A stretch of 36,179 bases of DNA. Origin: Candidatus Poribacteria bacterium. GTDB taxonomy: Bacteria; Poribacteria; WGA-4E; GCA-2687025. A program made the translations under genes and the position numbers. The stretch covers positions 1 through 36,179 of the forward strand of contig VGLH01000027.1 in NCBI GenBank assembly GCA_016866785.1. Direction: 5' to 3'. This document shows positions 17,734-25,623 of the stretch, one piece after another. The notes beneath the pieces are model-generated. The model was given only the letters and a program-made list of their open reading frames with translations. It was not told the origin of the DNA and searched no databases. Each line of letters opens with the position of its first letter. Positions within the stretch are counted from its first letter, which is position 1.

Positions 17734-18792
17734 GTGGACTGGCATCGCGAGTTGCCTCGGAATCGCAGTCGAGCTACATGGCGGCGGATCGCCGCTGTCT
17801 GTCTGCTCGCCATCGGCGCCCTGGCTGGGCGCGCGCGTGGAGAGACGGCGTTTGCCGGCGAGTTCCTCACGATGGGCGTCGGGGCTCGTGCGCTGGCAAT
17901 GGGCGGCGGCTATGCGGCTCTGGCGACCGATGCGACCGCCGCCTACTGGAACCCGGCGGGACTCGGACAACTGAAACGCTCCGACGCGTCGTTCATGCAC
18001 TCGACGTTGTTCGGGCTGGACAGCTACGACTATCTCGCTGTCGCTCGACCGTTCGGCGACTCGGTATGGAGCGCCTCGCTGCTGCGCGTTGGCGTGGGCG
18101 ACATTATCCTGACGACGGTCAAGGACCCGACCAGCCCGGTGAGCTCGGTCAACCGCCCGTTGAAAAGCGGCACGGCATCGATCGCGAGCAACGCAGTCGG
18201 GATCGGCTGGGGTAAGCAGATCCTGGAAACAGGCGGCAATGCTCCGCGCGGCGTCGTCTACGCCGGAGCCTCAGGCAAGCTCCTGTTCATCTCGTCCGGC
18301 GTTCCCACAGGCACGAACGGCTTGGGTGTCGGCGGAGACGTGGGGTTCCTCGGCGTATGGAGAGCCGGGGACGGCACGCGCTTCCGCGCGGCGGTCAACG
18401 GACAGGATTTCTTCCGCACGAACATCTACTGGAACACGGTTCCGCGTCAGGGAGCGGCGTCCCACAAGGACACGATCCTCCAGAACGCGAAGATCGCCGC
18501 CGCCGTGTCGCAGAGCGCTCCGGGCGGCTCCGTCGTCACGATCAGCGCGGAGACGGATTCCCGCCAGGAGTTCGAGATGCACTATGGCGCGGAATGGGCG
18601 CTCGGCGAGGCGCTCGCCCTGCGAGCGGGCTTGCAGGAACGCAAGTCGTCCGCTGAGACGCTCCGCGATGTGACCGCCGGAGCGGGACTGCAGCTCGGGT
18701 TCGTCGGCGGCGAGTCGTTCCGTGTGGACTATGCGTTCACTGGCGGTGATCTCGGCGGCAGCCACCGCGTGTCACTCGGAGTGCGGTTCTGA
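17734..18792 (+). CDS. PorV/PorQ-like outer membrane beta-barrel protein
   Basis: A 352-residue protein with an N-terminal signal sequence (hydrophobic segment about 19-33) and the signature GVGARALAMGGGYAALATD and AAYWNPAGLGQL (about 48-83) found in PorV/PorQ and FadL-like barrels. The remainder alternates in the manner of a beta-barrel, and the protein ends in SHRVSLGVRF with a terminal Phe, typical of outer membrane proteins. PorV family members hold type IX cargo at the outer membrane for processing by PorU. The start is a GTG at 17734, 7 nt after the C25 peptidase stop, with AGGGA upstream, so the two genes are probably cotranscribed. Start choice is less secure than the family. Confidence 0.85.
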   Translation: MDWHRELPRNRSRATWRRIAAVCLLAIGALAGRARGETAFAGEFLTMGVGARALAMGGGYAALATDATAAYWNPAGLGQLKRSDASFMHSTLFGLDSYDYLAVARPFGDSVWSASLLRVGVGDIILTTVKDPTSPVSSVNRPLKSGTASIASNAVGIGWGKQILETGGNAPRGVVYAGASGKLLFISSGVPTGTNGLGVGGDVGFLGVWRAGDGTRFRAAVNGQDFFRTNIYWNTVPRQGAASHKDTILQNAKIAAAVSQSAPGGSVVTISAETDSRQEFEMHYGAEWALGEALALRAGLQERKSSAETLRDVTAGAGLQLGFVGGESFRVDYAFTGGDLGGSHRVSLGVRF

Positions 18793-18828
18793 CCATCCGC
18801 TCTCGATTCGGCTGCCGGTAGGTAGGCG

Positions 18829-19821
18829 ATGCCAGCCCTCTTGGAAGTCCGTGACCTCATCAAGCACTACCCGATCCGGCGCTCGCGGGGCGAGCGTCGA
18901 GGCGTCGTGCGAGCCGTCGATGGCGTCTCGTTCGAGGTGGGTCGAGGCGAGACGCTCGGACTCGTCGGCGAAAGCGGCTGCGGCAAGACGACCGCAGGCA
19001 GGACGCTGCTGCGATTGGTGGAACCCACCAGCGGCGACGCGCGCATCGTCTCGGATGGCGGCGAGCGCGTCTCGATCTTCGAGCTGCCGAAGTCAGACCT
19101 TCGAGTGCTTCGGCGGCGCGTCCAGATGGTGTTCCAGGACCCCTATGGGTCGCTGAACCCGCGCATGACGGTCGGCGGGATCATCGGGGAGCCGATCCGT
19201 ATCCACAAGCTGGTTCCCAAGGCTGAGATCGGTTCGCGCGTTCTCCATCTGCTTGAGGTCGTCGGTCTCGATCCCCGTCATGCGCTGAGGTATCCGCACG
19301 AGTTCAGCGGCGGGCAGCGTCAACGCATCGTGATCGCTCGCGCGCTGGCGGTCGAACCGGACATGATCGTCGCCGACGAGCCGGTATCGGCTCTGGATGT
19401 GTCCGTGCAGGCTCAGGTGATCAACCTGCTGCACGACTTGCAGGGGCAGTTCGGGCTCAGCTACCTGTTCATCTCGCACAATCTGAGCGTCGTGCGCCAT
19501 ATCGCGGATCGGGTCGCGGTGATGTACCTCGGCAGAATCGTCGAATCTGCCGCCAAGGGCGAGCTCTACGGGAACCCGCTCCACCCCTACACGCAAGCCT
19601 TGCTGTCCGCCGTGCCGGTGCCGGACCCGACGAGGCGACGCGATCGCATCCTGCTTCGGGGCGATCCGCCGAGCCCGGCGAACCCTCCGTCTGGATGCCC
19701 CTTCCACCCGCGATGTCCGATTGCCGTCGCCGAGTGCGCCAGCCGTGTCCAGCAGTTGGTGACAGTCGCCAACGGACATTCCGTCGCGTGCCATCGAGCG
19801 ACCAGTTCCGACTCAGCGTGA
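18829..19821 (+). CDS. ABC transporter ATP-binding protein, OppF/DppF type
   Basis: A 330-residue ATPase of the oligopeptide/dipeptide importer class. Walker [10 protein letters not shown] (47-55), Q-loop region [13 protein letters not shown] (101-113), signature FSGGQRQR (159-166), Walker B MIVADEP (179-185) and the switch His in FISHNLSVV are intact. The C-terminal [11 protein letters not shown] segment is the Cys-rich oligopeptide-transporter tail. No partner permease, binding protein or OppD gene is seen in this window, so this subunit must work with components coded elsewhere. It follows the PorV-like gene by 36 nt. Its stop overlaps the convergent cytochrome gene by 9 nt. Confidence 0.92.
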   Translation: MPALLEVRDLIKHYPIRRSRGERRGVVRAVDGVSFEVGRGETLGLVGESGCGKTTAGRTLLRLVEPTSGDARIVSDGGERVSIFELPKSDLRVLRRRVQMVFQDPYGSLNPRMTVGGIIGEPIRIHKLVPKAEIGSRVLHLLEVVGLDPRHALRYPHEFSGGQRQRIVIARALAVEPDMIVADEPVSALDVSVQAQVINLLHDLQGQFGLSYLFISHNLSVVRHIADRVAVMYLGRIVESAAKGELYGNPLHPYTQALLSAVPVPDPTRRRDRILLRGDPPSPANPPSGCPFHPRCPIAVAECASRVQQLVTVANGHSVACHRATSSDSA

Positions 19822-20808
19822 GAGCGATGCGGCAGCGATGACGGTTCCATCGTCGTCGCCGACCGTTCGGCGGAACCGGACGCTCGCCTCCAGGTTGCCG
19901 TCGGATGGAGTCGATAGCGTGCGCTCCCAGACGGCGCCGGACGCGAGGCGGTTCCCCGACTCAAAGCTGAAGACGACCGTGTGCAATGGCACACGCCCAT
20001 CGGTGATCGCCAAGACTGCCTCTCGGTAGGCTCCCCCCGGGAAGAAGTGACCCGCCTCGTTCGTCAGACGTACGGTGGCAGTGGAACTGTCTCCGAGGAC
20101 CTCCAAGCGGACAGCGCTGCGGATGACTTCGTCGTTGTGCGCGCCGGGGAATGAATGGTCGCCGACCCAGCGGACCGGGGGCAGCGGAGCGGTTTCCGCC
20201 AGCGACTTCTCGACGGGAGTCATGTGACACGCTTGACATGGAAACGCCGACTGACCGTACTCGCTGGTCTGCCAGGAGTGGTACTGGTCGAACTCCTCCT
20301 CCTGACCATGGCACGAGGCGCATATCTCCGCCGTCTGGAACGAGTCGTTGCGGACGGACACGTGCCCGGGCGAGTCTGCCTCGTAGGGCCCGTGCATCGT
20401 CCATTCCTCTGCCGTTGCGTCCTGGTGACAGACGATGCAGGAAACGCCGGCATCGCGGACGTCCGTCCGCAGCGCCGGTCGAGCGCCGATCCCGGTTCGC
20501 AGCACCAGGTCGGGCGCGTGGCACGGCAGACACTCCGCGCGCGAGTAGTTCTCGGACAGCTTGCGAAACGTCTGGCTGGTCCACGATTGGGCGTGGCGAG
20601 ACTTCAGCCAGGCGTCGTAGATGTCCTTGTGGCATGAGCCGCAGGTCTCGTTGTCGCCATGGAAGGAGACGGCGGGCTCCGATACGGCAGACACATCCGA
20701 CACGGCGACGGGCGCTGGTGGGGCTGGAATGGCTGTCGGACGTGCGCAGGATGCTGAGACGAGAGCCAATGCCAGTGTTCCGAGCGTTCGCGGAAGCCAG
20801 GTTACCAT
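19813..20808 (-). CDS. Pentahaem c-type cytochrome lipoprotein (cytochrome c554-like)
   Basis: A 331-residue protein with five CxxCH haem sites: CGSCH (56-60), CLPCH (93-97), CIVCH (124-128), CASCH (163-167) and CQACH (191-195). It starts with a signal sequence ending in SASC (Cys21), a weak lipobox, so it may be a lipoprotein in the periplasm. Residues 210-331 form a beta-rich domain without haem motifs ([16 protein letters not shown]). The layout recalls cytochrome c554 and related multihaem proteins; an electron-transfer role is inferred. The ATG at 20808 has GGAG about 8 nt upstream and is preferred to a frame opening 14 codons earlier that would bury the signal sequence. Convergent with the ABC ATPase, stops overlapping in TCAGCGTGA. 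Confidence 0.87.
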   Translation of the reverse strand: MVTWLPRTLGTLALALVSASCARPTAIPAPPAPVAVSDVSAVSEPAVSFHGDNETCGSCHKDIYDAWLKSRHAQSWTSQTFRKLSENYSRAECLPCHAPDLVLRTGIGARPALRTDVRDAGVSCIVCHQDATAEEWTMHGPYEADSPGHVSVRNDSFQTAEICASCHGQEEEFDQYHSWQTSEYGQSAFPCQACHMTPVEKSLAETAPLPPVRWVGDHSFPGAHNDEVIRSAVRLEVLGDSSTATVRLTNEAGHFFPGGAYREAVLAITDGRVPLHTVVFSFESGNRLASGAVWERTLSTPSDGNLEASVRFRRTVGDDDGTVIAAASLSR

Positions 20809-20882
20809 GCAGATGCTCCGGAGGGGTTCTTGGCGAATCGTCGGAACCATACTCCCGTGGCGCAGACCGCGCCCTTCATGGC

Positions 20883-20911
20883 TTGCGCGCTGGACGGGCG
20901 GCGGCTAGAAT
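20883..20911 (+). promoter_or_regulatory. Sigma70-type promoter of the DHH phosphoesterase gene
   Basis: TTGCGC (20883-20888) and TAGAAT (20906-20911) are 17 nt apart, giving a leader of about 75 nt before the ATG at 20993. Both hexamers are identical to those of the promoter at 29211-29239, while the spacers differ. Confidence 0.65.
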
Positions 20912-20992
20912 CAGATTGGGAGTTCATGCCGAGGGCTGCCGGTTCCCACCCGATGATCGCACGGATCGCTCGACCAAGGAAACCCTTGCCAC

Positions 20993-21955
20993 ATGGCGCA
21001 TACGCACGACGTAGGGATCGAGAACGCCGTCATCGTGACGCACTACGATCTGGACGGTTTCGTCTGCGCGCTTTGCCTGCTCGAAGCGCTGAACCTGCCA
21101 ACGAACCGCGTGCGGTTCCTGAGCTACGGCGTGCGTCGCGCCTCTGCCATCGAGTCGGCGCTTCGCCAGTCGAAGGCGGACACTCTGTTCGTGTGCGACA
21201 TCGGGCTGAGCGAGGAAGAGCTCGATGCCCCGTGGGCCCGCGACCCCAAAACCCATCGTGTGCTGTTCGATCACCACGAGACGACCGCGCACATGGAGTT
21301 GAGCGTATTCGACGAAGCTCACGTGGATTTCGAGGGCAGCGTCTGCTCGTCGGACCTCGTGCTCGACTACCTCAAGCGCCGTATGCCGACGCGAGTCGGA
21401 CCCAAGCTGATGCGCTGGGTCGCCATCGCTCATGACCGCGACCTGTGGATCAACAACGACCGCGAGACGGGTCGCCGCATCTCCTGGCTCCTGAAGGAGC
21501 AGATTCACGACCGTCTGGAGACGGCGATCCTCACGCCATCGCCGGAGGAGTTCCTCTGGAAACTGCAGGGGCAGTGGAAGCGCGGCGAATCGCTGTTCGA
21601 GGACGCCGTAGCGTGCGCCCACAACACGGCGTGCCTCTTCACCGACACGCCGCTGCCGATGAAGATCGCCTATGTGAAGCGCGACACGTCAGACGTGGCG
21701 GACGAGCTCCAAGAGGGTGGACAGGTGATCGTCCTGCTGAACGTCTTCGGACAGAACGTGGGAATCAGTCTGCGCACGGATCGCGTGGATGTGAACGTCG
21801 CGCAGATCGCGCGCCAGTGCTTTAACGGCGGTGGGCACCGGGCTGCCGCGTCAGGATTCGCGACGCGCGAACACCTGATGGGCGGATACCGGACGATCCG
21901 CGACGAGATCGCCGCCGCGCTCGCCGACCAACTCGCCCAGCGGTCCGCTACATGA
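20993..21955 (+). CDS. DHH/DHHA1-family phosphoesterase
   Basis: A 320-residue protein of the DHH superfamily, which includes oligoribonuclease NrnA and cyclic-dinucleotide phosphodiesterases. N-terminal metal motifs are seen: His17, Asp19 and Asp21 in THYDLDG, Asp69 in CDIGLSE, and the DHH triplet at 93-95 (LFDHHETT). The C-terminal DHHA1 domain ends with the substrate-binding FNGGGHRAAASGF. It would hydrolyse short RNA/DNA or pAp-like substrates in the cytoplasm; which one cannot be told from the sequence. The gene is divergent from the cytochrome and has its own promoter. Its stop overlaps the stop of the small regulator on the other strand by 8 nt. Confidence 0.88.
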   Translation: MAHTHDVGIENAVIVTHYDLDGFVCALCLLEALNLPTNRVRFLSYGVRRASAIESALRQSKADTLFVCDIGLSEEELDAPWARDPKTHRVLFDHHETTAHMELSVFDEAHVDFEGSVCSSDLVLDYLKRRMPTRVGPKLMRWVAIAHDRDLWINNDRETGRRISWLLKEQIHDRLETAILTPSPEEFLWKLQGQWKRGESLFEDAVACAHNTACLFTDTPLPMKIAYVKRDTSDVADELQEGGQVIVLLNVFGQNVGISLRTDRVDVNVAQIARQCFNGGGHRAAASGFATREHLMGGYRTIRDEIAAALADQLAQRSAT

Positions 21956-22214
21956 ACGTGCCGCCCGTTCCGTAGAGCCCGGGTCGCGTCCCGGGAACGC
22001 CGAGATCGAGCGCGTCGCGCGTGGTTCCCAGCGCGGCGCATAGCCGGTCGATCTGCTCGGGTGACGGCGTGTAGTGCCGTCGTTCGATCAGCCGCAGAAT
22101 CCTCTCCGGGATTCCTGCAAGGCGTGCCAACTCCTGAACGGTCAGCCCAAGCTCCGAGCGGACGTCGGCGACAGAGCGACGAGTCGGGTCTCGGTCATCG
22201 ACCTGGTCAGACAT
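21948..22214 (-). CDS. Small Xre-type helix-turn-helix protein
   Basis: An 88-residue protein that is almost entirely one Cro/C1-type HTH domain: VRSELGLTVQELARLAGIP, then RILRLIERRHYTPSPEQID and RLCAALGTTRDALDL. It probably binds DNA as a small regulator, target unknown. The ATG at 22214 has AGGAG 7 nt upstream; a frame reaching back to 22304 would overlap the MFS gene and is not used. It starts 28 nt after the MFS transporter stop and may be cotranscribed with it. The short tail after the HTH (PGTRPGLYGTGGTFM) has no recognised function. The gene converges on the DHH gene with an 8-nt overlap, CTACATGA. Confidence 0.82.
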   Translation of the reverse strand: MSDQVDDRDPTRRSVADVRSELGLTVQELARLAGIPERILRLIERRHYTPSPEQIDRLCAALGTTRDALDLGVPGTRPGLYGTGGTFM

Positions 22215-22242
22215 CAGCGGTCTCCTGGCGCTGCCACCGACA

Positions 22243-23547
22243 CTATGCGCCATCGGTCGCCGGTTCCGCCGTGTTTGTCGGTTCCAGTGAACCGGGATCG
22301 GCATCCGACAGCCTGCCGAACCGCCTCAATCGCGGGGATGCCCACGCAGCCGCCGCGACGACGATGAGCGTTCCGATGCCGCCGGAGACGACGCTGACCA
22401 CCGGCGTCGTCCACTTGGCGACGATTCCGGATTCGAACCCGCCGAGCTCGTTCGACGAGCCGATGAAGATCGCGCTCACGGCGGACACGCGACCGCGCAT
22501 CGGGTCGGGCGTCAGAAGCTGCATCAGCGTGTGCCGAACGACGACGCTGATGTTGTCGAACGCCCCCGTCAGGAAGAGCATCGCCATCGATAGCCAGAAC
22601 GACTTCGAGAACCCGAAGACGATGGTCGCCGCGCCGAATCCCGCGACGGCGAGCAGCAGGTTGCGTCCGGCGCGCTTCATCGGCGGCAGATGCGCCAGGA
22701 TGAGCGCCATCGCGAGGGCCCCAGCGGCGGGAGCCGCTCGCAGCCAGCCCAACCCCTTCTCGCCGACGCCGAGGATGTCCAACGCGAACACCGGCAGAAG
22801 GTACACGGCTCCCCCCAAGAGAACGGCGAAGAGGTCGAGCGCCATCGTCGTGAAGAGGAGCCGCGTCTTCCAGACGAACCGCAGCCCCGCGAGGATCACG
22901 GACGTCGAGAGCGGCTCCGACTGACGCCTCTCGCGCTTCTGCTCGATCCGCAGCAATGGAAGGATTGCGACCTGGCACATGGTGGTGACGGCACAGAAGA
23001 CGTAGGCAGAGGGGATGTGCCACGCGACCAGGAACCCCCCAAGCGCGGGCCCGACCACGCCGGACACCTGCTGGAGGCTCATCCTCCACGCGACGGAGTT
23101 CTCGAAGATATCCCGAGGCACGAGGAGTGGCAGCAACGCTGTCCGAGCTGGGCGTCCCAACGTAGCGGCGGTTGCGGAGACGAACATCACCAAGAACATC
23201 AGGCCCACCGACCCGCGCCGGTAGGAGATGTACGCGAGGCACAGCGAAGCCACTGCGAGCCCGGCGCCGCTGAGCATAATGACGCCCCGACGGTCGAAGG
23301 CATCCGCGATGTACCCCGCTGGCAGGATCAGCAGGATCATCGGGATCGCGGTAACGAGGCCCGTCAGTCCCAGCAGGAAGGGGTCGCTCGTGCGCTGGTA
23401 CACCTCCAAGCCGATCGCCAGGCTCTGCGCGCCGAACCCGACGCCGGATAGCATGGTTCCCGCCGTATAGAGGGCGAAGTTGCGGTTGCGGAGCGCCGCG
23501 TAGGGGTCGTGGCGTCGGGACGGACCGCGGGATTGGTCTTGGGGCAT
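22243..23547 (-). CDS. MFS transporter (EntS/DHA3-like exporter)
   Basis: A 434-residue major facilitator protein with about 12 hydrophobic helices. N-terminal FALYTAGTMLSGVGFGAQSLA and the loop between helices 2 and 3, PAGYIADAFDRRGVIML, match the MFS signature; RPARTALLPLLVP and SLQQVSGVVGPALGGFLVAW match the EntS/macrolide-exporter (DHA3) branch, where this segment is typical. Likely a proton-driven exporter of the inner membrane, substrate unknown. The ATG at 23547 has only a weak ribosome site. The small HTH gene follows immediately, which could be its regulator. Divergent from the monohaem protein gene with 296 nt between them. Confidence 0.9.
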   Translation of the reverse strand: MPQDQSRGPSRRHDPYAALRNRNFALYTAGTMLSGVGFGAQSLAIGLEVYQRTSDPFLLGLTGLVTAIPMILLILPAGYIADAFDRRGVIMLSGAGLAVASLCLAYISYRRGSVGLMFLVMFVSATAATLGRPARTALLPLLVPRDIFENSVAWRMSLQQVSGVVGPALGGFLVAWHIPSAYVFCAVTTMCQVAILPLLRIEQKRERRQSEPLSTSVILAGLRFVWKTRLLFTTMALDLFAVLLGGAVYLLPVFALDILGVGEKGLGWLRAAPAAGALAMALILAHLPPMKRAGRNLLLAVAGFGAATIVFGFSKSFWLSMAMLFLTGAFDNISVVVRHTLMQLLTPDPMRGRVSAVSAIFIGSSNELGGFESGIVAKWTTPVVSVVSGGIGTLIVVAAAAWASPRLRRFGRLSDADPGSLEPTNTAEPATDGA

Positions 23548-23843
23548 GGGGCTCGGTCGGTGTGAGGTATCGGACGGTACCCAGCGTGCGGCAGCAATGG
23601 TAGTCCGGTACGGGCGTCAGGTCTACCGGCGAGTGCATTCTGCAGTGTGCTCCAAGACCGTTGGTTGGCACGAGACACGGACGACGTTCGGGCCCTCGGC
23701 TGACCGAATCACGTCATGGTCGCGTTCGCGCAGAAACCCGCCTGAGCGCGGACGCCGCGACTGGCGAGGCACAGCTTGCCGCTGTGACATCGATATCACT
23801 GGTGACTGTCGGCTTCGATGTGGCTCCGATGTAAAGAGGTGCG
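23548..23843. promoter_or_regulatory. Divergent intergenic region with a palindromic operator candidate
   Basis: About 296 nt separate the MFS gene from the monohaem gene. The near-perfect palindrome GTGACATCGATATCAC (23784-23799; 7 of 8 pairs) is 45 nt before the plus-strand ATG and could bind a dimeric regulator. No promoter with good hexamers was found on either strand, and no additional gene. Confidence 0.45.
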
Positions 23844-24734
23844 ATGAATATCTGCGATCTCACGCGGCGATGGTTCGTCGTCTTGGCGGCTGTTTGCTTC
23901 GTTGGCACTGCTCAGGCTTTCCCGTGGAGACCGGATCGCCTCCCCAGCCTGCCGGACATGTCCGAGCCGGGCATGAACGGCGATGCGTGCAACGTCTGTC
24001 ATACGACCGGAGGAGGAACGCCGCGCAACCCATTCGGCGAACTCTGGGAACGCACCTATCCAGCGGCTGAGGACTTCGGTCTGACGGCACAGGCGGCGTT
24101 CGCGTCCGTCGCGGCGCAGGACCCCGACGGGGACGGATTCGCGAGCGCCGAGGAGCTCTCGCTGGGCACCCACCCAGGCAACGCGACATCGAAGCCGCTC
24201 CGGTTCGTGCGAGCCCTCGTGGCGGGCATCAACACGCTCAGCGTGCCGGCTGATCCCCGAAGACCGATGCGCGCCTCGGACGTGCTCGCCCTGCTGGGTC
24301 CGCGCGCGAACCACCTGATCCGCTGGAATGCGTCGGCTGGCAGCTTCGTCCGCATCGACGGCTCGACGCCGCCCGGCTTCCCGGACAACATCGCTATCAC
24401 CGGCTCGACGGCATTCCTCGTCGAAATGAGCGCGGCGGCGGACATCGCATTCGTCGGGCGTCCGTGGCAGTCGAGCCGGATCGCGTTGGAACCGGGGATC
24501 AACCTCGTGGCGGTTCCTAAGCGTCCGTTTGCCGGACGCCTGTCGGACATCGTCGGGCCGGGTGGGATCGGGATCGCCTACCTGTCGGATGAACGCCGGT
24601 TTGGGGCGTTCTCAGCCGAAGCCGCTGCGAGTTCGCGCTCGAACGTGCCGCTGGCAGGCGGCGAAGGCTATCTGATACTATCGCCGACGAAGCGTGACGT
24701 GGACCTCGGCGGCGTCGGATGGCAGACGCCATGA
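23844..24734 (+). CDS. Secreted monohaem protein with calcium-type motif and duplicated beta module
   Basis: A 296-residue exported protein. Signal peptide at 1-25 (AVCFVGTAQA), a single haem c site CNVCH (49-53), then DPDGDGFASAEEL (93-105), an EF-hand/thrombospondin-type-3 calcium motif. The rest (about 115-296) contains two copies of one module: GINTLSVPADP...AFLVEMSAAADIAFVGRPW and GINLVAVPKRP...GYLILSPTKRDVDLGGVGW, each ending in a similar strand. I do not recognise the module by name. A periplasmic or surface redox role is possible; nothing in the sequence names a partner. AGAGG is 6 nt before the ATG. The isomerase gene starts 12 nt downstream, its AAGGAG site beginning at this gene's stop, so the two are likely coupled. 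Confidence 0.75.
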   Translation: MNICDLTRRWFVVLAAVCFVGTAQAFPWRPDRLPSLPDMSEPGMNGDACNVCHTTGGGTPRNPFGELWERTYPAAEDFGLTAQAAFASVAAQDPDGDGFASAEELSLGTHPGNATSKPLRFVRALVAGINTLSVPADPRRPMRASDVLALLGPRANHLIRWNASAGSFVRIDGSTPPGFPDNIAITGSTAFLVEMSAAADIAFVGRPWQSSRIALEPGINLVAVPKRPFAGRLSDIVGPGGIGIAYLSDERRFGAFSAEAAASSRSNVPLAGGEGYLILSPTKRDVDLGGVGWQTP

Positions 24735-24746
24735 AGGAGCTCGGAG

Positions 24747-25544
24747 ATGAAATGGGCCCTCGGAGCGACGACCCGGCCTTGGGGCGCGTTCTCGTTCGAC
24801 CAGGCGTGCGCTTCCATCGCGGCGACGGGCTACAGCGACGTCGCGCTCTACGCCAATGAAGGCAGGATCGTCCTGCGCGCCGATTCGACGGACGAGGACG
24901 TGCGCAGCGCCGCCGCGTCGCTGACCAAGCACGGGCTCAAGGGTTCCATGCTCCTCGGTGGACCCGAGCTCGGCGGCGACGCCGGCGCGGCAGAGGAGGC
25001 TTTCCGTCGGCTAGTGGACGTCTCCGCCGCGGCGGGCATTCGCTATCTCATGAACGGCGGAACGGAGCGCCCCGACACCTTCGACAGGTACTTCGACCTG
25101 ATGCGCCGCGTGGCTCCGTATGCTGAGAAGAAAGGCGTCGAGCTCCAGCTCAAGCCTCACGGCGGCATCGGACTGACCGGAGCCGATCTGGCGCGCGCAG
25201 TCGAGCGCGTCGGCAGCCCCGCGTTCACCATCTGCTACGATCCCGGCAACATCATCTACTACACGCGCGGCGAGGTGCGCCCGGAGCCCGACGTTCACGA
25301 CGTGGCGAAGCATGTGACGACCTGCATCATCAAGGATTGCGTCGTCGTCGACGGCAAGCCCGACGTGTGGATTCAGCCCGGCAGCGGTCTCGTGGACTTC
25401 CGCAGCGTTCTCGGATCGCTCGCCGACGCGGGCTTCGACGGGCCCTTCTACATCGAATGCTTGGGCGGCAGCGAGCTCGCCGACATCGACCGCCGCTCGC
25501 AGGAGACGCACGACTGGCTGCGCGACTTACTCGCCAACCTGTAA
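24747..25544 (+). CDS. Sugar phosphate isomerase/epimerase-like TIM barrel protein
   Basis: A 265-residue protein of the xylose isomerase-like (AP endonuclease 2 fold) superfamily. Strand ends typical of the metal site are visible: GVELQLKPHGG (about 130-140), FTICYDPGNIIYY (about 153-165), CIIKDC (about 193-198) and FYIECLGGSE near the C-terminus. These enzymes act on sugars or inositols and are commonly cytoplasmic. There is no signal peptide. AAGGAG lies 7 nt upstream of the ATG. It is followed by a strong hairpin and a putative glycosidase, suggesting a carbohydrate role, but the substrate cannot be named. Confidence 0.85.
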   Translation: MKWALGATTRPWGAFSFDQACASIAATGYSDVALYANEGRIVLRADSTDEDVRSAAASLTKHGLKGSMLLGGPELGGDAGAAEEAFRRLVDVSAAAGIRYLMNGGTERPDTFDRYFDLMRRVAPYAEKKGVELQLKPHGGIGLTGADLARAVERVGSPAFTICYDPGNIIYYTRGEVRPEPDVHDVAKHVTTCIIKDCVVVDGKPDVWIQPGSGLVDFRSVLGSLADAGFDGPFYIECLGGSELADIDRRSQETHDWLRDLLANL

Positions 25545-25561
25545 CCAGCGCTACCCGGCAC

Positions 25562-25587
25562 TGGGCCCGACCGACGTGTCGGGCCCA
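25562..25587 (+). terminator. Strong GC-rich hairpin between isomerase and glycosidase genes
   Basis: TGGGCCCGAC (25562-25571) and GTCGGGCCCA (25578-25587) form a perfect 10-bp stem with a 6-nt loop. No T-tract follows, so it may be a weak or Rho-assisted terminator, or an RNA-processing/stability element within an operon. Confidence 0.5.
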
Positions 25588-25623
25588 TCCGTAACTCCCG
25601 ACGCCCTGGACAGGAGGCGCGCA

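Noticed and set aside
23665-23680. Possible sigma54 -24 element TTGGCACG
   Set aside because: The -12 GC element is missing at the required 10-bp distance (ACGG occurs there), so it is not a sigma54 promoter.
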